64,000 bases of DNA. It comes from Tragulus kanchil (taxonomy: Eukaryota > Chordata > Mammalia > Artiodactyla > Tragulidae). Shown one piece after another: positions 34,161-44,775 of this stretch. The position numbers were made by a program, and so were the translations under genes. The stretch lies in NCBI GenBank assembly GCA_022376925.1, contig JAIOJX010000032.1, positions 175,571,479 through 175,635,478 of the forward strand, written 5' to 3'. The first letter of the stretch is position 1, and every line of letters starts with the position of its first letter. The notes beneath the pieces were generated by a model. It saw only the letters and a program-made list of their open reading frames with translations. It did not search any database and had not been told where the DNA came from.

Positions 34161-34435
34161 CAGGGGTCAGCAAAGACAGACGGGAGCTCCAGGCCCGAGG
34201 CTGCCCACTGCTTGCATCTGCAGTGCCCAGAGGTTAAAGACAGTTTTCACATATTTTAATGGTTGAAGAAAAGTTTAAAAACTATATTACGTGATGTAAA
34301 AACTATGAAAAATGACATGAAACCTTAGTGTTCATAAATAGAATTTTATAGGAATTAAGCCATGTTCCTTTGCTTTTGTATTGTATACGGCTGTTTTCAC
34401 CCTGCAGGGCAGGGCTGAGCAGTTGCCAAGGAGAG
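34161..34435 (+). mobile_element. hAT-like DNA transposon fossil
   Basis: Starts with 'caggggtcagcaaaga', the terminal sequence of a common mammalian hAT family, and contains 'gtattgtatacggctgtttt' and 'gctgagcagttgcc' in the expected order. 3' end degraded. Confidence 0.5.
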
Positions 34436-34449
34436 GGCCTCTTCCTCCA

Positions 34450-34805
34450 TGTATTTTTAAATATATTATATATATTTTAAAATCTATTATATTATGTTGT
34501 ATCGTATTATAGTTCTTGTATTATTCTATATTGTTTCATATATTTTCTATTTGTAAATTACAAACAGATAACAATAAACTATATTATTAATGGTTTATAA
34601 ATTATATTACTATGTCATAAATATATAACTATTATACTTTATAACACAATTATCATATTTTATATATTATTTATAGCACATAATTTATTCTAAAATTATA
34701 TGGATATTAAAATATGCAAAGTATATTATATACTTGTATATAAAAATACATATGCATATATATATGCATATATATATATATATGTATATATAAAATTATA
34801 TATGT
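34450..34805. repeat. AT-rich low-complexity island
   Basis: Almost only A and T, with interrupted TATA blocks (for example 34752-34800). Strong potential for strand opening or hairpins. No coding potential. Confidence 0.85.
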
Positions 34806-34940
34806 GGGGCTACCCCATTGGCTCAGACAATATAGAATATGCCAGCAATGTGGGATAACCCAGGTTCCATTCTGGATCAGGAAGGTCCCCTGTAGAAGTG
34901 AATGCAACCCACTCAAGTATTCTTGCCTGGAGAATTACAA
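34806..34940 (+). mobile_element. Bov-tA SINE, 3'-truncated (D14 copy 1)
   Basis: 'ggggctaccccattggctca', 'gggataacccaggttccatt', 'gcaacccactcaagtattct', 'tgcctggagaatta'. The Bov-A tail is absent. It sits in the AT-rich island. Confidence 0.85.
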
Positions 34941-35004
34941 TAGGTGTATAATTATATATACGGCACATGTATATAAACATATAGATGTGTATATTCTATA
35001 TTAG

Positions 35005-35204
35005 GTTTCCAGGGTGGTGCACTGCTGAAGAATTTGCCTGCCAACCCACAGACACAAGAGCTGCAGTTTCCATCCCTGGGTCGGGAAGATTCTCTGGAGG
35101 AGGACCTGGCAACTCAAGTGTTTTTGTCTGGAAAATTCCATGGACAGAGGAGACCTGTGAACTATCGTCCATAGGGTGACAAAGAGTCAAACATGACTGA
35201 GGAT
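35005..35204 (+). mobile_element. Bov-tA SINE (D14 copy 1)
   Basis: Sense: 'ggtttccagggtggtgcact', 'catccctgggtcgggaagat', 'attccatggacagaggagac', 'gtgacaaagagtcaaacatg'. Inverted partner of the SINE 43 bases downstream. Confidence 0.9.
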
Positions 35205-35247
35205 ATACATACACATACTTAGATTATGTAGATTTATAAAATTTTTG

Positions 35248-35458
35248 TTGTTTAGTCACTAAGTTGTGTCAGACTGTTTTGCGACCCCATGAATTATAGC
35301 CCACCAGACTCTTCTGTCCATGGAATTTCCTAGGCAGGAATACTGGAGTGGGTTGCCATGTCCTTCCCCAGGGGTTCTTCCTGACTCAGGGATCAAACTT
35401 GATTCTCCTGCACTGACTAACAAGAGAGTTCTTTACCACTGAGCACCAGGGAAACCCA
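35248..35458 (-). mobile_element. Bov-tA SINE, antisense (D14 copy 1)
   Basis: 'ttgttgtttagtcactaagt', 'caggaatactggagtgggtt' and the head complement 'caccagggaaaccc'. Full length. Confidence 0.9.
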
Positions 35459-35945
35459 TATAATATTTATAAATATTTTAAAATATTATAACTTATAAGT
35501 ACTATATGATGTAGAAATATATATATAACACATTTTATGTTTTATTTATTTTATATTCATACATATTATAAATATATACTTATTTATAAGTCTATAATAC
35601 ATTGTACATAAAGTACATATACATATGTATATTTCTTTGTAATGGAGGGAAGGGCCCACGTAGGCAGAAGTACTTAGGAGCCACAAAAACTATGGTATAT
35701 CCCTATTTGCAAAGTGATTTTAAGTGACTAGTGTGGCCATAACATATTCTATTCAATCAGTTCCCTATTATTGGACCTTTGGGTATTTTCACAGTTGTGA
35801 TTGAAATAAAAATAGTTGAACATGGTTCAACAGAAGTTGCTGAATATAACCATGCTTATTGTATTAGAATTACTCCTCTTGCACACTTTGTCTTCTAAAA
35901 GTATCCATTGCAAAGGCCCCTGAATGTATTACAGTTGCCACCTCA

Positions 35946-36061
35946 AGACAATATAGAATATGCCAGCAATGTGGGATAACCCAGGTTCCATTCTGGATCA
36001 GGAAGGTCCCCTGTAGAAGTGAATGCAACCCACTCAAGTATTCTTGCCTGGAGAATTACAA
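35946..36061 (+). mobile_element. Bov-tA SINE, head cut at the contig start (D14 copy 2)
   Basis: Duplicate of 34825-34940 without the first 19 bases of the element. Confidence 0.8.
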
Positions 36062-36125
36062 TAGGTGTATAATTATATATACGGCACATGTATATAAACA
36101 TATAGATGTGTATATTCTATATTAG

Positions 36126-36325
36126 GTTTCCAGGGTGGTGCACTGCTGAAGAATTTGCCTGCCAACCCACAGACACAAGAGCTGCAGTTTCCATCCCTGG
36201 GTCGGGAAGATTCTCTGGAGGAGGACCTGGCAACTCAAGTGTTTTTGTCTGGAAAATTCCATGGACAGAGGAGACCTGTGAACTATCGTCCATAGGGTGA
36301 CAAAGAGTCAAACATGACTGAGGAT
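36126..36325 (+). mobile_element. Bov-tA SINE (D14 copy 2)
   Basis: Duplicate of 35005-35204. Confidence 0.9.
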
Positions 36326-36368
36326 ATACATACACATACTTAGATTATGTAGATTTATAAAATTTTTT

Positions 36369-36580
36369 TGTTGTTTAGTCACTAAGTTGTGTCAGACTGT
36401 TTTGCGACCCCATGAATTATAGCCCACCAGACTCTTCTGTCCATGGAATTTCCTAGGCAGGAATACTGGAGTGGGTTGCCATGTCCTTCCCCAGGGGTTC
36501 TTCCTGACTCAGGGATCAAACTTGATTCTCCTGCACTGACTAACAAGAGAGTTCTTTACCACTGAGCACCAGGGAAACCC
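36369..36580 (-). mobile_element. Bov-tA SINE, antisense (D14 copy 2)
   Basis: Duplicate of 35248-35458. Confidence 0.9.
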
Positions 36581-37364
36581 ATATAATATTTATAAATATT
36601 TTAAAATATTATAACTTATAAGTACTATATGATGTAGAAATATATATATAACACATTTTATGTTTTATTTATTTTATATTCATACATATTATAAATATAT
36701 ACTTATTTATAAGTCTATAATACATTGTACATAAAGTACATATACATATGTATATTTCTTTGTAATGGAGGGAAGGGCCCACGTAGGCAGAAGTACTTAG
36801 GAGCCACAAAAACTATGGTATATCCCTATTTGCAAAGTGATTTTAAGTGACTAGTGTGGCCATAACATATTCTATTCAATCAGTTCCCTATTATTGGACC
36901 TTTGGGTATTTTCACAGTTGTGATTGAAATAAAAATAGTTGAACATGGTTCAACAGAAGTTGCTGAATATAACCATGCTTATTGTATTAGAATTACTCCT
37001 CTTGCACACTTTGTCTTCTAAAAGTATCCATTGCAAAGGCCCCTGAATGTATTACATGCACTGTGCCTGCCACCTGTCAAGAACAATGTGGCCCTTGTTG
37101 TAAAGGAATATATAAATACTCACTGCAAGTGAATATTCAGATTTTATATGTTGATGGTGGCACTTTGGATAAATATTCTCATGTTTCCTTTTTATTTTCA
37201 GAAGACATCAATATGAATGATTTATTATAATTAAGGAAAAGTAGACATGAGCTTTCTAAGACCTAAGGTTGATTGTGCACCTTCCCTCCACTCCCTCCCC
37301 TGGATCTGTTTTCTGTAGCTGGGTTTCCTCAGGTGTGTCGTGGCTGCCTTTGCATCAGAGGACT

Positions 37365-37476
37365 TGGCGCTGGATCTTAGGCTTAAGTCTTTAATCCATT
37401 TTGAGCTAAGTTTTGTGAGTGGTGGAAGATAGGGGTCTGATTTCCTTTTTTCCCTTGTGGATACACAGGCTTCAAA
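37365..37476 (-). mobile_element. L1 ORF2 fragment, antisense
   Basis: 'gcttaagtctttaatccatt', 'ttgagctaagttttgtgagt' and 'gtggaagataggggtctgat' are the reverse complement of a well-known segment of L1 ORF2. Both ends are truncated. Confidence 0.75.
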
Positions 37477-37907
37477 ATTGCTAAAAGGTTAGGTCTTAAA
37501 ATTCTTACTATCAGAAAGGAACAGTAAGTACATGAGATGATAGAGGTGTTCCCTAAGCTCTGGTGATATAACATAAGCAGTGTGTACGGATGCACCACAT
37601 CAAGAGGTCGTACCCCTTACAATGTTAGAGGTCAATTACATCTCAAACAAACAGTCTGGAGACAAGTTGAAAACATATTTTGAAGAACGTTCTTAGCCCA
37701 TTTCAGTCACTGGAGCTGGGGTCCAGGAATTTGTATTGCTCTCTCTGTGATGGTTATCCTACGTACCGTCTTCTTCCTCCTCTCACCCTATAGTGCCCCG
37801 TGGATTTGAGGGCGGCATTCCTGCTGTATGCCTACACACACATACACATACATACACACTCTGTGCATTTGGTGGTTTTCTTTCTACCTGGAAGGTTTCT
37901 ACTTACC
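37477..37907. other. Noncoding stretch, short CA-rich patch
   Basis: CA-rich repeat at 37831-37860 ('acacacacatacacatac'). No exon recognised. Confidence 0.5.
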
Positions 37908-37987
37908 TTTCCAGTCCTCACCAGAGGGTCTTGTTTCAAGGGCCACTGTTTGGATGGATCTTTGCAACAGCATGTCTACAATGCTAT

Positions 37988-38193
37988 TTTGTTGTTGTTT
38001 AGTCACAACAGACTCTTTTGCAACCCCATGGTCTCTAGTCCACCAGTTGCCTCTGTCCATGGGATTCACCAGGCAAGAATACTAGAGTGAATTACCATTT
38101 CCTTCTCCAGGGAATCTTCTCTACCCAGGGGTTTAACTCCTATCTCCTGCATTGGCAGGTGGATTCTTTACCAATGAACCACTAGGGAAACTC
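37988..38193 (-). mobile_element. Bov-tA SINE, antisense (D15 copy 1)
   Basis: 'ttgttgttgtttagtcacaa', 'aagaatactagagtgaatta', 'cattggcaggtggattcttt', closing 'ccactagggaaac'. Confidence 0.9.
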
Positions 38194-38399
38194 GCTAAAG
38201 TGTTTTATCAAATGACTTCAGCCTTATTTTTTTGTTTTTACATAGGGAAGTTGATTTTAGAAAGAAACCCTAAACAGGAAGTAACTTCAGAAGTAAATAC
38301 ATTGCAAACAAAAACCTTAGTCCAGTTGGCAGCCAAAGACAAGATGAAAACAGATTAACTCTTCCCTCCCTCCTTCCTTTTCTTTCTTGTTTTCCTCTA

Positions 38400-38705
38400 C
38401 AATAAAAAAAAAATCTTTAAAATAATTTTAGTTTCACATGAAAGTTATAAAAATAGTGCAGCAATCCTGTATACCCTTTACCCAGTTTCCCCCAGTGATA
38501 GCATCTTATGTAATGATAATTCAGTGATCAGAACCAGGACATTGATTCAGTACTGCATAATCCAGAAAGCTCATTCTTATTTCACTGGTGTTTACACACA
38601 CTCCTTTATTTATCTTTGCCCTTTAGTTCTGCGAGATTTTTTTCACATTTACAGGTTTGTGTATCTATCATCACAATCAGAATAGGAAACTATTCCCTCA
38701 GCCCA
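38400..38705. mobile_element. Old interspersed repeat, L1-like (D15 copy 1)
   Basis: 'gtatacccTTTACCCAGTTT'-type start, 'cccccagtgatagcatctta', 'gtttacacacactcctttat' and 'tatctatcatcacaatcag' occur in the order of a common old mammalian repeat that I associate with L1. Assignment tentative. Duplicated at 39555-39850. Confidence 0.45.
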
Positions 38706-38935
38706 AGGAAACTCCATTGAATGAATTAATAAAATAATAAATTAATACTAGATAAAGGCTCATTTCCTGGATCATTGGAAGAGTTGATTTAGTGATATCA
38801 TAGCCTGAATGAGCACCTCATGATAGAACATATTTTTGAGGATGACACCAACCCAGTAATGAAAACCAATACTTGAATCTGGACAATTACTACTTCACAC
38901 AGCAGACGTGGTACCCCCATGCCAGTTCTCAGTCA

Positions 38936-39062
38936 AATCAATTTAATTAACAAACAAAGGTAGTTGTTATGGCAACAATGCTACTAATCGGTCTCAGCAA
39001 ATACTAGTGTAATTGATCGTGCTAGGCAACAGCCAATAGGTTGGATGACATATAATGACAAA
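38936..39062 (+). promoter_or_regulatory. RFX/CCAAT motif cluster, corrupted copy
   Basis: First of three copies of the cluster described at 40089-40222. The second palindrome reads GTGCTAGGCAAC here (39019-39030) because a base is missing at the low-quality contig end. Confidence 0.35.
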
Positions 39063-39142
39063 TTTCCAGTCCTCACCAGAGGGTCTTGTTTCAAGGGCCA
39101 CTGTTTGGATGGATCTTTGCAACAGCATGTCTACAATGCTAT

Positions 39143-39348
39143 TTTGTTGTTGTTTAGTCACAACAGACTCTTTTGCAACCCCATGGTCTCTAGTCCACCA
39201 GTTGCCTCTGTCCATGGGATTCACCAGGCAAGAATACTAGAGTGAATTACCATTTCCTTCTCCAGGGAATCTTCTCTACCCAGGGGTTTAACTCCTATCT
39301 CCTGCATTGGCAGGTGGATTCTTTACCAATGAACCACTAGGGAAACTC
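39143..39348 (-). mobile_element. Bov-tA SINE, antisense (D15 copy 2)
   Basis: Duplicate of 37988-38193. Confidence 0.9.
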
Positions 39349-39554
39349 GCTAAAGTGTTTTATCAAATGACTTCAGCCTTATTTTTTTGTTTTTACATAG
39401 GGAAGTTGATTTTAGAAAGAAACCCTAAACAGGAAGTAACTTCAGAAGTAAATACATTGCAAACAAAAACCTTAGTCCAGTTGGCAGCCAAAGACAAGAT
39501 GAAAACAGATTAACTTTTCCCCTCCCTCCTTCCTTTTCTTTCTTGTTTTCCTCT

Positions 39555-39850
39555 ACAAAAAAAAAAATCTTTAAAATAATTTTAGTTTCACATGAAAGTT
39601 ATAAAAATAGTGCAGCAATCCTGTATACCCTTTACCCAGTTTCCCCCAGTGATAGCATCTTATGTAATGATAATTCAGTGATCAGAACCAGGACATTGAT
39701 TCAGTACTGCATAATCCAGAAAGCTCATTCTTATTTCACTGGTGTTTACACACACTCCTTTATTTATCTTTGCCCTTTAGTTCTGCGAGATTTTTTTCAC
39801 ATTTACAGGTTTGTGTATCTATCATCACAATCAGAATAGGAAACTATTCC
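39555..39850. mobile_element. Old interspersed repeat, L1-like (D15 copy 2)
   Basis: Duplicate of 38400-38705. The 98-codon frame here is fortuitous. Confidence 0.45.
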
Positions 39851-40088
39851 CTCAGCCCAAGGAAACTCCATTGAATGAATTAATAAAATAATAAATTAAT
39901 ACTAGATAAAGGCTCATTTCCTGGATCATTGGAAGAGTTGATTTAGTGATATCATAGCCTGAATGAGCACCTCATGATAGAACATATTTTTGAGGATGAC
40001 ACCAACCCAGTAATGAAAACCAATACTTGAATCTGGACAATTACTACTTCACACAGCAGACGTGGTACCCCCATGCCAGTTCTCAGTC

Positions 40089-40222
40089 AAATCAATTTAA
40101 TTAACAAACAAAGGTAGTTGTTATGGCAACAATGCTACTAATCGGTCTCAGCAAATACTCAGTGTAATTGATCTGTTGCTAGGCAACAGCCAATAGGTTG
40201 GATGACATATAATGACAAATTT
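40089..40222 (+). promoter_or_regulatory. Candidate regulatory module: two RFX-type palindromes with CCAAT, SOX-like and homeodomain-like sites
   Basis: In 134 bases I see: TTTAATTAA (about 40096-40104), an AACAAAGG SOX-like site (40106-40113), GTTGTTATGGCAAC (40117-40130, one mismatch from an ideal RFX inverted repeat), GTTGCTAGGCAAC (40175-40187, a perfect RFX X-box type palindrome with a two- to three-base centre) and CCAAT (40190-40194) three bases later. X-box followed by CCAAT is known from RFX/NF-Y targets. There is no repeat family here. Function is inferred from motifs only, and no gene is adjacent in this window. Confidence 0.45.
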
Positions 40223-41193
40223 CATCTGGTGCAGATGTTGCTGTTCAGTCACAAATTAGGCCTCTGGTCAAGGAAAGGCTTCCCATAGAACATCAGCCAG
40301 ATATTCATATAAGATTCCTAAAGACCTGCTACGGCAGTGATGCCCAGAAGGAACCCAAACCCATATTGTTTCATAGTCTAAAAATCTAGCAAATTAGGTA
40401 ATTATGAAAATTAGGGCCAGGATGCATACACCTACTAGACCCTATTGAAAATAATATCATTATTTTAGACTTTTAAAGACTTGCTCAATATCTCTGAGGA
40501 CTATCTCCTTTATCTCTTGAGGTAAAATAAAATAGACACTTATCTGATATTCTAAATAAACATTGGATACAGGGCACATAGAATTATGCCATTCAACAAT
40601 TCCATACCCTTGGATAGACGTCTCCACTCTCTCTTTCCACTCTATTACTCTCATTCAAGAGTGCCTACATTTTGCTATTTAAATTTTGATTTCATTTGGG
40701 GAAAACAATGAATGATTTCCCAGATTGCTAAGTAAGAGGCATATCTCTTATTGTCTGCCTCCTTTAAGTTACAAATGTAAGTGGTATATTTCAGTGAAGG
40801 CCAGAAGAAACACAAGAGTAAGACTATTTTTTAAAAACAATGCACTGCCCTTTGACCAATCTATAGCCCACAAAAATTCAGAAGTGAGCCCACTGCTTAC
40901 TGAGCTGATGCCAAATGGATATACTGAGAGTTCTACTCCAGGAGAATTTGTGTTTTGTAGCTATGGCATCATGACATACACATAAGGCTTAGACTTTGAT
41001 GATTAGGGTCAAGCTCATTTCCGATACTTTGCTATGGGTGAATCACTTCTTCATTTGGGTTCTGGGGGATCTAGTAAGTCCTTCCCAATTCATCGTTCTT
41101 CTGAGGCATCTTGTGTTCCTGGCCACAGGATTTAGTGAAAGAGTTTGACATTACTTCACACAGCAGACGTGGTACCCCCATGCCAGTTCTCAG

Positions 41194-41329
41194 TCAAATC
41201 AATTTAATTAACAAACAAAGGTAGTTGTTATGGCAACAATGCTACTAATCGGTCTCAGCAAATACTCAGTGTAATTGATCTGTTGCTAGGCAACAGCCAA
41301 TAGGTTGGATGACATATAATGACAAATTT
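41194..41329 (+). promoter_or_regulatory. RFX/CCAAT motif cluster (D16 copy 2)
   Basis: Identical copy of 40089-40222; the perfect palindrome is at 41282-41294 and CCAAT at 41297-41301. Present because of the duplication. Confidence 0.45.
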
Positions 41330-42507
41330 CATCTGGTGCAGATGTTGCTGTTCAGTCACAAATTAGGCCTCTGGTCAAGGAAAGGCTTCCCATAGAACAT
41401 CAGCCAGATATTCATATAAGATTCCTAAAGACCTGCTACGGCAGTGATGCCCAGAAGGAACCCAAACCCATATTGTTTCATAGTCTAAAAATCTAGCAAA
41501 TTAGGTAATTATGAAAATTAGGGCCAGGATGCATACACCTACTAGACCCTATTGAAAATAATATCATTATTTTAGACTTTTAAAGACTTGCTCAATATCT
41601 CTGAGGACTATCTCCTTTATCTCTTGAGGTAAAATAAAATAGACACTTATCTGATATTCTAAATAAACATTGGATACAGGGCACATAGAATTATGCCATT
41701 CAACAATTCCATACCCTTGGATAGACGTCTCCACTCTCTTTCCACTCTATTACTCTCATTCAAGAGTGCCTACATTTTGCTATTTAAATTTTGATTTCAT
41801 TTGGGGAAAACAATGAATGATTTCCCAGATTGCTAAGTAAGAGGCATATCTCTTATTGTCTGCCTCCTTTAAGTTACAAATGTAAGTGGTATATTTCAGT
41901 GAAGGCCAGAAGAAACACAAGAGTAAGACTATTTTTTAAAAACAATGCACTGCCCTTTGACCAATCTATAGCCCACAAAAATTCAGAAGTGAGCCCACTG
42001 CTTACTGAGCTGATGCCAAATGGATATACTGAGAGTTCTACTCCAGGAGAATTTGTGTTTTGTAGCTATGGCATCATGACATACACATAAGGCTTAGACT
42101 TTGATGATTAGGGTCAAGCTCATTTCCGATACTTTGCTATGGGTGAATCACTTCTTCATTTGGGTTCTGGGGGATCTAGTAAGTCCTTCCCAATTCATCG
42201 TTCTTCTGAGGCATCTTGTGTTCCTGGCCACAGGGGATTTAGTGAAAGAGTTTGACATTACATCCTACCCCATCCTGTCCCCTACTCCTTAGAGGAAGGA
42301 GGGCCAAGGACACCTGCCTGATAGGTAGACAATGTTGTGAACACAAACTAAAGCAAGATCAGCAGTATAGTCATGCCAATATTAATGCTAAATAGTTATT
42401 TAAATAAGGTTTCATTAGTTATTCGTCTTCACAGAACTCTTCTTGTAGGGTAAAAACTGCCTCTTTGATTCACATAGTGAGAAGTTTAGACAGTACTGCA
42501 ATTAAGT

Positions 42508-42617
42508 AAAAAAAGGAGAGGGAAGAAAAAGGGGAGAAAGAGTGGAGAGGAGAATAAGAAGAGGAAGGGAGGGAGGGAAAAGAAGAGAGGGAGAGTCAGA
42601 AAAAGGGAGGAAGGGAA
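42508..42617 (+). repeat. Homopurine tract (D17 copy 1)
   Basis: About 110 bases with only a few pyrimidines on the plus strand, rich in GGGA, GGAA and GAGA. Such mirror-like tracts can form triplex DNA. Duplicated at 43629-43738. Confidence 0.9.
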
Positions 42618-43628
42618 ACTGCCTTACTTATTGAGAGTGTAATTCAGGTACATTTGAAACATACATCAAAGGGTCCACTTTGAATAGTGCACGCTTAGGC
42701 TATTTGTCCAATATTTGAATATATATTTAGTTTCTTTGCAGCAACTCAATGCCATCAACTAAAAATTATTGCATAAGGGGAAGCTAATTTGGGAGGAGCA
42801 ATTTTCTCAGAACTGATTGCAGAAACATCCATACAATTATCTCAACAGAGCACTTGGAACAGTGCTGAAAGGGCTGTGCCTTCTGGTTTACCCTTGTCGC
42901 CTGCATCATGGCTTAATTTCCTACATCCATTCACTCCCGGAATGAGACAGACTGACAGTTCAGCTCCTGAAAATGACCACCAATCAGGCAATGCCCAAGG
43001 GTCTAAAACTCTCTCGTTCTTTGCTCTCAAATCCTCCCTCTACAGGTGTTCTGAAATTTGGTACAATGCACTGCCCTTTGACCAATCTATAGCCCACAAA
43101 AATTCAGAAGTGAGCCCACTGCTTACTGAGCTGATGCCAAATGGATATACTGAGAGTTCTACTCCAGGAGAATTTGTGTTTTGTAGCTATGGCATCATGA
43201 CATACACATAAGGCTTAGACTTTGATGATTAGGGTCAAGCTCATTTCCGATACTTTGCTATGGGTGAATCACTTCTTCATTTGGGTTCTGGGGGATCTAG
43301 TAAGTCCTTCCCAATTCATCGTTCTTCTGAGGCATCTTGTGTTCCTGGCCACAGGGGATTTAGTGAAAGAGTTTGACATTACATCCTACCCCATCCTGTC
43401 CCCTACTCCTTAGAGGAAGGAGGGCCAAGGACACCTGCCTGATAGGTAGACAATGTTGTGAACACAAACTAAAGCAAGATCAGCAGTATAGTCATGCCAA
43501 TATTAATGCTAAATAGTTATTTAAATAAGGTTTCATTAGTTATTCGTCTTCACAGAACTCTTCTTGTAGGGTAAAAACTGCCTCTTTGATTCACATAGTG
43601 AGAAGTTTAGACAGTACTGCAATTAAGT

Positions 43629-43738
43629 AAAAAGAGGAGAGGGAAGAAAAAGGGGAGAAAGAGTGGAGAGGAGAATAAGAAGAGGAAGGGAGGGAGGGAA
43701 AAGAAGAGAGGGAGAGTCAGAAAAAGGGAGGAAGGGAA
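43629..43738 (+). repeat. Homopurine tract (D17 copy 2)
   Basis: Duplicate of 42508-42617 with one A/G difference. Confidence 0.9.
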
Positions 43739-44160
43739 ACTGCCTTACTTATTGAGAGTGTAATTCAGGTACATTTGAAACATACATCAAAGGGTCCACT
43801 TTGAATAGTGCACGCTTAGGCTATTTGTCCAATATTTGAATATATATTTAGTTTCTTTGCAGCAACTCAATGCCATCAACTAAAAATTATTGCATAAGGG
43901 GAAGCTAATTTGGGAGGAGCAATTTTCTCAGAACTGATTGCAGAAACATCCATACAATTATCTCAACAGAGCACTTGGAACAGTGCTGAAAGGGCTGTGC
44001 CTTCTGGTTTACCCTTGTCGCCTGCATCATGGCTTAATTTCCTACATCCATTCACTCCCGGAATGAGACAGACTGACAGTTCAGCTCCTGAAAATGACCA
44101 CCAATCAGGCAATGCCCAAGGGGTCTAAAACTCTCTCGTTCTTTGCTCTCAAATCCTCCC

Positions 44161-44480
44161 CTCTCTCAGCAGGCTGATTTCTGAAGCAGGTGCCTCCACG
44201 GTGGAAAAATGATGTCACACACATGCCTTCATGTGAAAGGAAGCTTTAGCCAAACTCCCTAACTTTTTTGAGCTCTGACTGATCAGTATTTCAGATTGAA
44301 AACACTTCCAGGCATACTTTGTAAAATGCCATACAAATATAAGATGGGAATCAAAATATCAGTAGAAATATCGAGAGTAATATTTGGACTTGCTCTTCTT
44401 TGTGTTGAACTTGAGTAGAAGAGTGTATACATATATGTTCCAGGCACTAGGGTTTAGGCTAGAAATGTGTGCCAACTGCT
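44161..44480. other. Noncoding stretch, no gene seen
   Basis: Single-copy. Nothing recognisable. Confidence 0.5.
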
Positions 44481-44775
44481 AGGAGCTGGGAGTCCCTGGT
44501 CAAGACACTTAATTTCCCTAAAATTCAGTTTATTCTTATATAAACTGAGTAAATTCACAGGGATTCCTTTACAAGGTCTAGGCAAAAATTCAATACTGCC
44601 ATTTGAGCAAAGTGCCTGGATATCGTTTCTATCCCAGAATTGTTGGCCATTATTATTACTAATATCATTCAGCTCTCCTGACAAATATCCCGTGAGGTTG
44701 GCCTCCCTTGCCTTCTCCCTGATGAGGAAAATGAGGCTGAAGAGGTGAAATAGCTTTCCCAGTGTCACCTCTGAT
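44481..44775 (+). mobile_element. MIR/L2-like remnants
   Basis: 'tggtcaagacacttaatttc' and 'aaattcagtttattcttata' fit a MIR core (44485-44550). 'ctgatgaggaaaatgaggct' with 'agctttcccagtgtcacctc' (44718-44771) fits the common MIR/L2 'gaggaaactgaggc-ggtcac' segment. The opposite-strand frame of 122 codons through here looks fortuitous. Confidence 0.5.

Larger units (their letters stand above)
34825..37055. repeat. Direct duplication D14 (34825-35933 / 35946-37055)
   Basis: Offset 1121. A T-run differs ('aaaatttttgttg' versus 'aaaatttttttgttg'). Copy 1 ends 'tgtattacagttgcc' and copy 2 'tgtattacatgcactg'. Probable contig overlap; boundary near 35946. Confidence 0.95.
37908..40222. repeat. Direct duplication D15 (37908-39062 / 39063-40222)
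   Basis: Offset 1155. Copy 1 is corrupted near its right end ('aatactagtgtaattgatcg' versus 'aatactcagtgtaattgatc', and loss of a T in the RFX-like palindrome). An A-run near 38402/39557 is shorter in copy 2. Boundary near 39063. Confidence 0.95.
40045..42261. repeat. Direct duplication D16 (40045-41153 / 41152-42261)
   Basis: Offset 1105-1107. Copy 2 lacks one CT unit ('ccactctctttcc' versus 'ccactctctctttcc'), and copy 1 lacks two G near its end ('cacaggattt' versus 'cacaggggattt'). Probable contig overlap; boundary near 41152. Confidence 0.95.
41942..44160. repeat. Direct duplication D17 (41942-43040 / 43063-44160)
   Basis: Offset 1121. Differences: 'aaaaaaggagagg' versus 'aaaagaggagagg', and near the right end 'caagggtctaaaac' versus 'caaggggtctaaaac'. 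Copy 1 ends in an unmatched tail at 43041-43062. The first 220 bases also lie in D16, so they occur three times. Boundary near 43063. Confidence 0.95.

Noticed and set aside
33929..34237. 102-codon frame in a GC-richer stretch that might be an exon
   Set aside because: It crosses an old LTR-like core and the start of a hAT fossil, with no recognisable protein family.
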